Source: Acidobacteriota bacterium (lineage in GTDB: Bacteria > Acidobacteriota > Terriglobia > Acidiferrales > UBA7541). Taken from it: a stretch of 61,753 nt of DNA. Below the pieces are notes generated by a model. That model ran no database searches and was not told where the DNA came from. It saw only the letters and a program-made list of their open reading frames with translations. The stretch lies in assembly GCA_003225295.1 (NCBI GenBank), contig QHYZ01000086.1, positions 1 through 61,753 on the forward strand. The letters run 5' to 3'. Within the stretch, counting starts at the first letter, position 1. Every line of letters begins with the position of its first letter. Made by a program: the position numbers and the translations under genes. Below, in pieces: positions 57,899 through 61,753 of this stretch.

Positions 57899-60082
57899 TC
57901 AGCTTCCGGGATGGTACTCGCGCTCGGTGTGCCCTTGGAGTTGCGACCGGTAGAAGTAGACCTCTCGCAAGTCGCCGGTCGTGTATCGCCCGGCCTCATC
58001 GTTGAAGTGCGGGGACGCCGGACTGCCGCTCTCGCCTCCAGCGGTCACGGCTTTAGCCCTAACCTTCTCGCCAAACTCGACCACGGCAACGAAGCTGTTT
58101 CCGCTGGTGCCATACCACTTCTTGGTCCCCGGGTACGCGTGGGCACCAAAGGAGGCCAGGGAGCCCCACTGCGCAGAAGTGAAACCGACAGGAAGGCTCG
58201 GCGCGGCATCGTTGAACGGCTGCACCATCTCGCCGGTCAAACGCTGGAATCGGTTGATGTTACTCCATGGCGTCTTCCAGTTCCCAAAATCCGCTTCTAG
58301 CCTGTCCGACGCCTCCGACAAGGACTGCAGCAGCACTTCCGACGGCACCTGGCTGCAAATGTAGTCGCTCAGGTACCTACCTGCCTTTCTGGCATCGCCG
58401 CCCACGCGCCGCTGGATGTCCTCGCCCCAGAACACCGCGAGTGATGTGGGCACGGAGTTCACTCCCCACCGCAAATCCCATCCCCGCAAAATTGCAATCT
58501 GCTCGGCCACTTTCGTTTTCAGCGCAATGTCCGCCGGCGTTTCGTCCCACGCCTTGATCAGGGCCGGGACGGGCTTTTCAAACCACGTCAGATAACTGTC
58601 GTAGGCCGCGGCGATAAGCGAGCTGAGCGTGAAATCCTTCTTGTCCTCTAAGACCCTGATGGCGTGAAGTCCGCGCGCGGTTTCGCCGCCCGTTTCTGCA
58701 TAAGGAGGATAGTCTTCCTTCTTCGGACTGCTCGACCCCGCTGCCGACCATGGCCAGTTGTTCGAATTGTATAGCCAGCCGCTACTAGGATTCAGCAGGT
58801 GCGGCGTCTCATCGACAGAAAGAAGCCCGTGCCACTCGGTCGCTGGATTGCTGCCATCGACCGGCTTGGTCCAGTCGAAGCTCGTGTTTCGTCTGGGAAT
58901 AAAATTGCCGTGAAAGTAGGCGATGTCCCCGTCGGCATCCGCGAAAATGGTGTTGTTCGAAGAGTTCGTATGGAGCTCCATGGTCTCGCGGAACCCCGCG
59001 TAGCTCTTGGCTTTGGTGCGTCCGTAGGACTGCATCAGCGCCTTCACCGGCTCTTGCATGAGCCGGATGCTCACCCATTTGCCGTCCGCCTCGCGGATGA
59101 TTGGCCCGTGATGCGTGCGATAGACGGTGAAGTTCTTTTCCGCCATCCCATGGTCTGTCTTGTACCGCACGGTGATCCCCTTGGCCTCCACCGACCGCTC
59201 CTCTTTCCCGTACTTGTAGTAAAACCGATCACCCTTCTTCTCCACTGTTTCGAGGTACTCACTGATGGCATTTACTCCGCTCGAGGTGTGCATCCACCCG
59301 ACGCGATCGTTGAACCCCTGGTAGATGAAAAACTGGCCCCAGGTCACCGCTCCGTACGCATCCAGCCCTGCTTCGCTCACCATCTGCAGCTCGGACCGAA
59401 AGAAAAAAGACGTATGCGGATTGATCAGCAGCAACGCGTGGTGCCCGGCGGTGTTCGAGGGCGCCACGGCGATCCCGTTCGATCCCCTAGGCTCCTCATT
59501 CTCGTCGTCACCCGCCGAACCAGAGTGCGTCTCGCTCCGGGGGACTCTCCCGTAAAACGCTTCCAGTTGGCTTAGGTTCACTCGCTCGATGTCGCCTCCG
59601 ATGCTCCCCTCGGTAAACGTCAGCGCCATCCACGGTTCAAATCGCTGGATGACCCTCGGTTTCACCTCGGGATGCTTCGCGAGGTAGTAGTTCAGCCCGT
59701 CGGCGAACGCCTTCATCAGCCTCTTCAGCCACTCGGGGCTCGCCGCGTATTGCTTCTTGGTTGCTTGGGGGTTGATGAAAAGTTTCATTCGCAGGTCCTG
59801 GTAGATCTTGGACGCGCCCTCCGCCTCCGCGAGCCGCCCCATGGCGTTGATGTAGTTCGTCTCCACACGATTGAAATCGTCCTCGGCCTGTGCGTAAATC
59901 ATGCCGAAGACCACATCGGCGTCCGTCTTCCCGTAAACGTGCGCGATGCCCCAATCGTCCCGGATAATGGCGACGTTCCGCGCCTCTTGCTCCCATCGCA
60001 CGGCTTCCTGGTTTTTGTCTGCCTGCGAAGCGAAAGAGGTCGATGCGGCCGCGAGAATGAAAACAAGAAAAAGCTTCTTCAT
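57899..60082 (-). CDS. Penicillin acylase-type Ntn hydrolase, exported
   Basis: A 727-residue precursor from MKKLFLVFIL with a signal peptide (about 1-19). The alpha chain carries RDDWGIAHVYGKTDADVVFG; the spacer ends in an acidic stretch (about 191-197), and the beta chain starts at the nucleophile S201 in EEPRGSNGIAVAP. The later NPHTSFFFRSELQMVSEAGLDAYGAVTWGQFF region matches the S45 peptidase/penicillin acylase family. Substrates could be N-acyl-homoserine lactones, beta-lactams or other N-acyl amides. The frame is open upstream to 60271, but that part lies inside the IS605 element. The IS end is 75 bases before the ATG. Confidence 0.93.
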   Translation of the reverse strand: MKKLFLVFILAAASTSFASQADKNQEAVRWEQEARNVAIIRDDWGIAHVYGKTDADVVFGMIYAQAEDDFNRVETNYINAMGRLAEAEGASKIYQDLRMKLFINPQATKKQYAASPEWLKRLMKAFADGLNYYLAKHPEVKPRVIQRFEPWMALTFTEGSIGGDIERVNLSQLEAFYGRVPRSETHSGSAGDDENEEPRGSNGIAVAPSNTAGHHALLLINPHTSFFFRSELQMVSEAGLDAYGAVTWGQFFIYQGFNDRVGWMHTSSGVNAISEYLETVEKKGDRFYYKYGKEERSVEAKGITVRYKTDHGMAEKNFTVYRTHHGPIIREADGKWVSIRLMQEPVKALMQSYGRTKAKSYAGFRETMELHTNSSNNTIFADADGDIAYFHGNFIPRRNTSFDWTKPVDGSNPATEWHGLLSVDETPHLLNPSSGWLYNSNNWPWSAAGSSSPKKEDYPPYAETGGETARGLHAIRVLEDKKDFTLSSLIAAAYDSYLTWFEKPVPALIKAWDETPADIALKTKVAEQIAILRGWDLRWGVNSVPTSLAVFWGEDIQRRVGGDARKAGRYLSDYICSQVPSEVLLQSLSEASDRLEADFGNWKTPWSNINRFQRLTGEMVQPFNDAAPSLPVGFTSAQWGSLASFGAHAYPGTKKWYGTSGNSFVAVVEFGEKVRAKAVTAGGESGSPASPHFNDEAGRYTTGDLREVYFYRSQLQGHTEREYHPGS

Positions 60083-60156
60083 GAGTGCCCCTCGAGGTGC
60101 CAGCGAAATTATGCGGCAACCACGAATAGCCTGTGCGGCGCTCTCCGGCGAACAGT

Positions 60157-60200
60157 TTGAAGACTCCCGACGCCTAAAGGCGGGGGATTCTTTGGAGTTA
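60157..60200 (-). repeat. Right end (RE) hairpin of the right IS605-type element
   Basis: After the tnpB stop, CCCCCGCC / GGCG-CGGG arms pair at 60166-60186, with two base differences from the left copy (T to A in the loop, G to C in the arm). TCTTCAA ends at 60157. By analogy with characterised TnpB systems, the omegaRNA guide would be the flank just below 60157. Confidence 0.7.
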
Positions 60201-61436
60201 CTAGGCGACATGGCCGCACGTCTCCAACGATGGTTCCTGTTTCGCAGACATGTGCTTGGGCTGGCGCTCAAGTCTTACCGTGTCTCCACAGGCTATCACC
60301 GAGCGTCCCTCGGCTAAGATTCTCAAGCCCTCGACATACAGATTGACGACGGCGTTTTCGTCCCGCTGGTGGTCCGTCTGGCAGTTGGGACATTGCCAGC
60401 GGTCTTGCCACTGGAGTTCGACGTTCTGGACATGGCAAATGCAGCACAACTTTGACGATGGGAAGAACCTGTCTACCTTGACGAGCGTTCGCCCATACCA
60501 TGTGCATTTGTATTCCAGCATGCCAATGAAATCGCCGAATCCGGCATCCGAAATTACTCCAGCAAGGCGGCCATTCTTGAGCATGTTCTTGGTGCACAGC
60601 GTCTCAACAACAATCACTTGGTTCTCATGAATGAGTTGAGTGCTCAACTTCTGAAGAAAGTCTGTTCGGGTATCCGCTACCCGCTGGTGCATCTTGGCAA
60701 CTCGCAGGCGAGCCTGCTCTCGGTTCTTCGAGCCCTTGGTACAGCGGCTGAGATGTTTCTGTGCGGTGCGGAGTCGTGCTAGTGCGGGCAACAGCGGACG
60801 AGGCAGAGCCACATGGGACCACGTCCGGCCATTGAAAAAGTTAAACGTCTTGGTGTTGATGTCCACAGACAGTGCGAAATTCTGTGCCGAGCCCACGACA
60901 CGCAAGGGCTGTTCGACTTGGAACGACACATGGTATCGACCAGATGGCGTCCTGCTGAGAACCACAGAAGACGGCTCACCCTTTACTCGGCGGTACCACG
61001 GTATTCGAATGTCTCCTATTTTGGAGAGCCTCAAGGTCCCGCTGTTCTTATCGAAACTGAAAGCACCGCGGGTGAATCTCGCTGATTGTCGCTGCGATTT
61101 TTTCTTGAACTTCGGTGGGTTTACTTTATCGGGTCGCTTGCCGGTGATGGAGTCGAACCAGTTCTGGTACGCCCTATCCAAGGCTCTCCCGGTTTGCTGA
61201 AGCGCTTGGGCGTTTACTTCCTGGAGCCACGGGGTTTCACTCTTCAGTCGAGTTAGCTCGAGGCTGCGTTCGGCTGGCGATGTTTTGCTTTTATTTGTGA
61301 AATATCTGCTTCTTGAGAATTCCAAAAGATGATTGTAAACAAAACGGGCGCAACCAAACTGGCGAGCCGCCGCAGGAGCTTCCTCAGGCGTGAGGTACAC
61401 CCTGCCTTTGACACCGTGTTTGGTTGGGCTAGACAT
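60201..61436 (-). CDS. tnpB: TnpB (IS605-type RNA-guided nuclease), full length
   Basis: A 411-residue protein, normal length for the family. The N-terminal wedge/recognition part (about 1-180) includes LRLSKIGDIRIPWYRR; the RuvC-like domain has all three acidic residues: D192 (ALSVDINTKTF), E278 (IVVETL) and D359 (RDENAVVN). The zinc ribbon is C331/C334 and C349/C352. TnpB is an omegaRNA-guided DNA endonuclease that helps retain the element at its donor site. All catalytic positions are present, so the protein looks active (inference). It is followed by the element's right-end hairpin and lies upstream of the acylase gene on the same strand. Confidence 0.95.
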   Translation of the reverse strand: MSSPTKHGVKGRVYLTPEEAPAAARQFGCARFVYNHLLEFSRSRYFTNKSKTSPAERSLELTRLKSETPWLQEVNAQALQQTGRALDRAYQNWFDSITGKRPDKVNPPKFKKKSQRQSARFTRGAFSFDKNSGTLRLSKIGDIRIPWYRRVKGEPSSVVLSRTPSGRYHVSFQVEQPLRVVGSAQNFALSVDINTKTFNFFNGRTWSHVALPRPLLPALARLRTAQKHLSRCTKGSKNREQARLRVAKMHQRVADTRTDFLQKLSTQLIHENQVIVVETLCTKNMLKNGRLAGVISDAGFGDFIGMLEYKCTWYGRTLVKVDRFFPSSKLCCICHVQNVELQWQDRWQCPNCQTDHQRDENAVVNLYVEGLRILAEGRSVIACGDTVRLERQPKHMSAKQEPSLETCGHVA

Positions 61437-61718
61437 GAGACCGCCCTCGGAGGAACGCCTTAGCCGCTCCTGTTAATTCTGCTTGGAAGCAAGGCATGCG
61501 CCTCTTTTGTTTGGGCCACAGACAGCGAGGCACGCCTGCGGTTTTCAGACTTGCAAGGTTGGTGCTCTTGTTCGATGGCTAGGACGCGGGACATCGCCAA
61601 AAGAGAACCACTTTGGCCGCCCGAGCCTGCGATTCGAAACGTCTTATCAGGCTGCAGTGCGACCTTGCTACCGCTGCAGTTACGCTCGGCACCAAGAGCC
61701 GTGGGCGTGATGTATTCG

Positions 61719-61753
61719 TCAGACATTCTTTTGATTCTCCACGTACTGCTGAA
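61719..61753 (-). CDS. tnpA: End of TnpA-like transposase (cut by window edge)
   Basis: On the minus strand the last bases of the window read CAG CAG TAC GTG GAG AAT CAA AAG AAT GTC TGA, that is QQYVENQKNV and stop. A Tyr-Val/Ile-Glu-rich tail (compare YIEQHKKPR of the tnpA relic at 24742) is the usual end of IS200/IS605 TnpA, and tnpA ahead of tnpB is the usual layout. Ten codons are too few for certainty. Confidence 0.45.
   Translation of the reverse strand, partial: QQYVENQKNV

Larger units (their letters stand above)
60157..61753 (-). mobile_element. IS200/IS605-type element with tnpA end and full tnpB (cut by window edge)
   Basis: The right end is at 60157 (GAGTCTTCAA on the minus strand), as in the copy at 1-675. 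The element contains a full tnpB and, at the very edge, the end of a tnpA-like frame, which together suggest a two-gene IS605 layout in the order tnpA, tnpB. The left end is beyond the window. It was inserted just upstream of the acylase gene and reads in the same direction. Confidence 0.85.

Noticed and set aside
57899-60271. Acylase start upstream of 60082
   Set aside because: The upstream extension lies inside tnpB in another frame and the IS right end; the signal peptide begins at 60082.
61460-61726. 88-codon frame between the tnpA end and tnpB
   Set aside because: It begins overlapping the putative tnpA stop, but its sequence has no recognised domain and low-complexity composition. It is more likely the IS605 intergenic region; not excluded as a small accessory gene.

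Overview
The window looks like an assembled piece of an uncultured Acidobacteriota (soil-type) chromosome. The evidence is high GC, 'acidobacterial duplicated orphan permeases' (ADOP, MacB/FtsX-like) paired with PadR regulators, very large TonB-dependent receptors with an N-terminal carboxypeptidase-regulatory domain, and an alternative complex III (ACIII)-cytochrome oxidase operon. Both window edges fall inside near-identical, oppositely oriented copies of an IS200/IS605-type element carrying tnpB. This is the usual picture when an assembly stops at a repeat (inference).

Layout. 1-675: 3' part of an IS605-type element (tnpB and right-end hairpin). 676-1791: no convincing gene, but an IS200-type end relic and a strong stem-loop followed by a T-run. 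1792-2298: small secreted protein. 2295-15059 (minus): twelve tightly packed respiratory genes in transcription order actA-B-C-D-E-F, a small membrane protein, SCO, coxB-A-C-D. These encode ACIII (menaquinol:cytochrome c oxidoreductase) plus an A2-type caa3 oxidase with a heme c fused to subunit II. 15774-15849: tRNA-Asn(GTT). 16393-24562: a CehA/McbA-type PHP metallohydrolase, a secreted kinase-fold-like protein, a small exported protein, an ATP/ADP-carrier-like protein with a HEAT-repeat C-terminus, and a secreted PPP-type phosphatase. 24703-24919: decayed IS200 tnpA and its terminal hairpin. 25035-27853 (minus): an ADOP permease behind a shrunken PadR gene, with a good promoter and an operator-like dyad.

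28437-34762 (plus): secreted M16 peptidase, then a BNR/sortilin-like beta-propeller protein. 34966-40807 (minus): TonB-dependent receptor, Tat-exported amidohydrolase and Tat-exported Gfo/Idh/MocA oxidoreductase, probably one uptake/catabolic operon. 41200-44580 (plus): exported TPR protein and lipoprotein amidohydrolase. 44879-50905 (plus): intact PadR, two tandem ADOP permeases and the stump of a third. 51066-57838 (plus): ROK repressor, second TonB-dependent receptor, M28 peptidase with a PA-type insertion. 57899-60082 (minus): penicillin-acylase-type Ntn hydrolase, whose upstream region is interrupted 75 bp from its start by the right-hand IS605 element (60157 to the window end).

Functionally, the left part is the respiratory chain. 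The rest is mostly an envelope- and periplasm-directed scavenging repertoire (receptors, peptidases, amidohydrolases, acylase) with PadR/ADOP modules between. No CRISPR array, prophage, biosynthetic cluster or clear defence island was seen. The least explained items are the 1466-1533 stem-loop, the kinase-like secreted protein, the HEAT-fused nucleotide-carrier-like protein, and the apparent exchange of N-terminal segments among ADOP genes.
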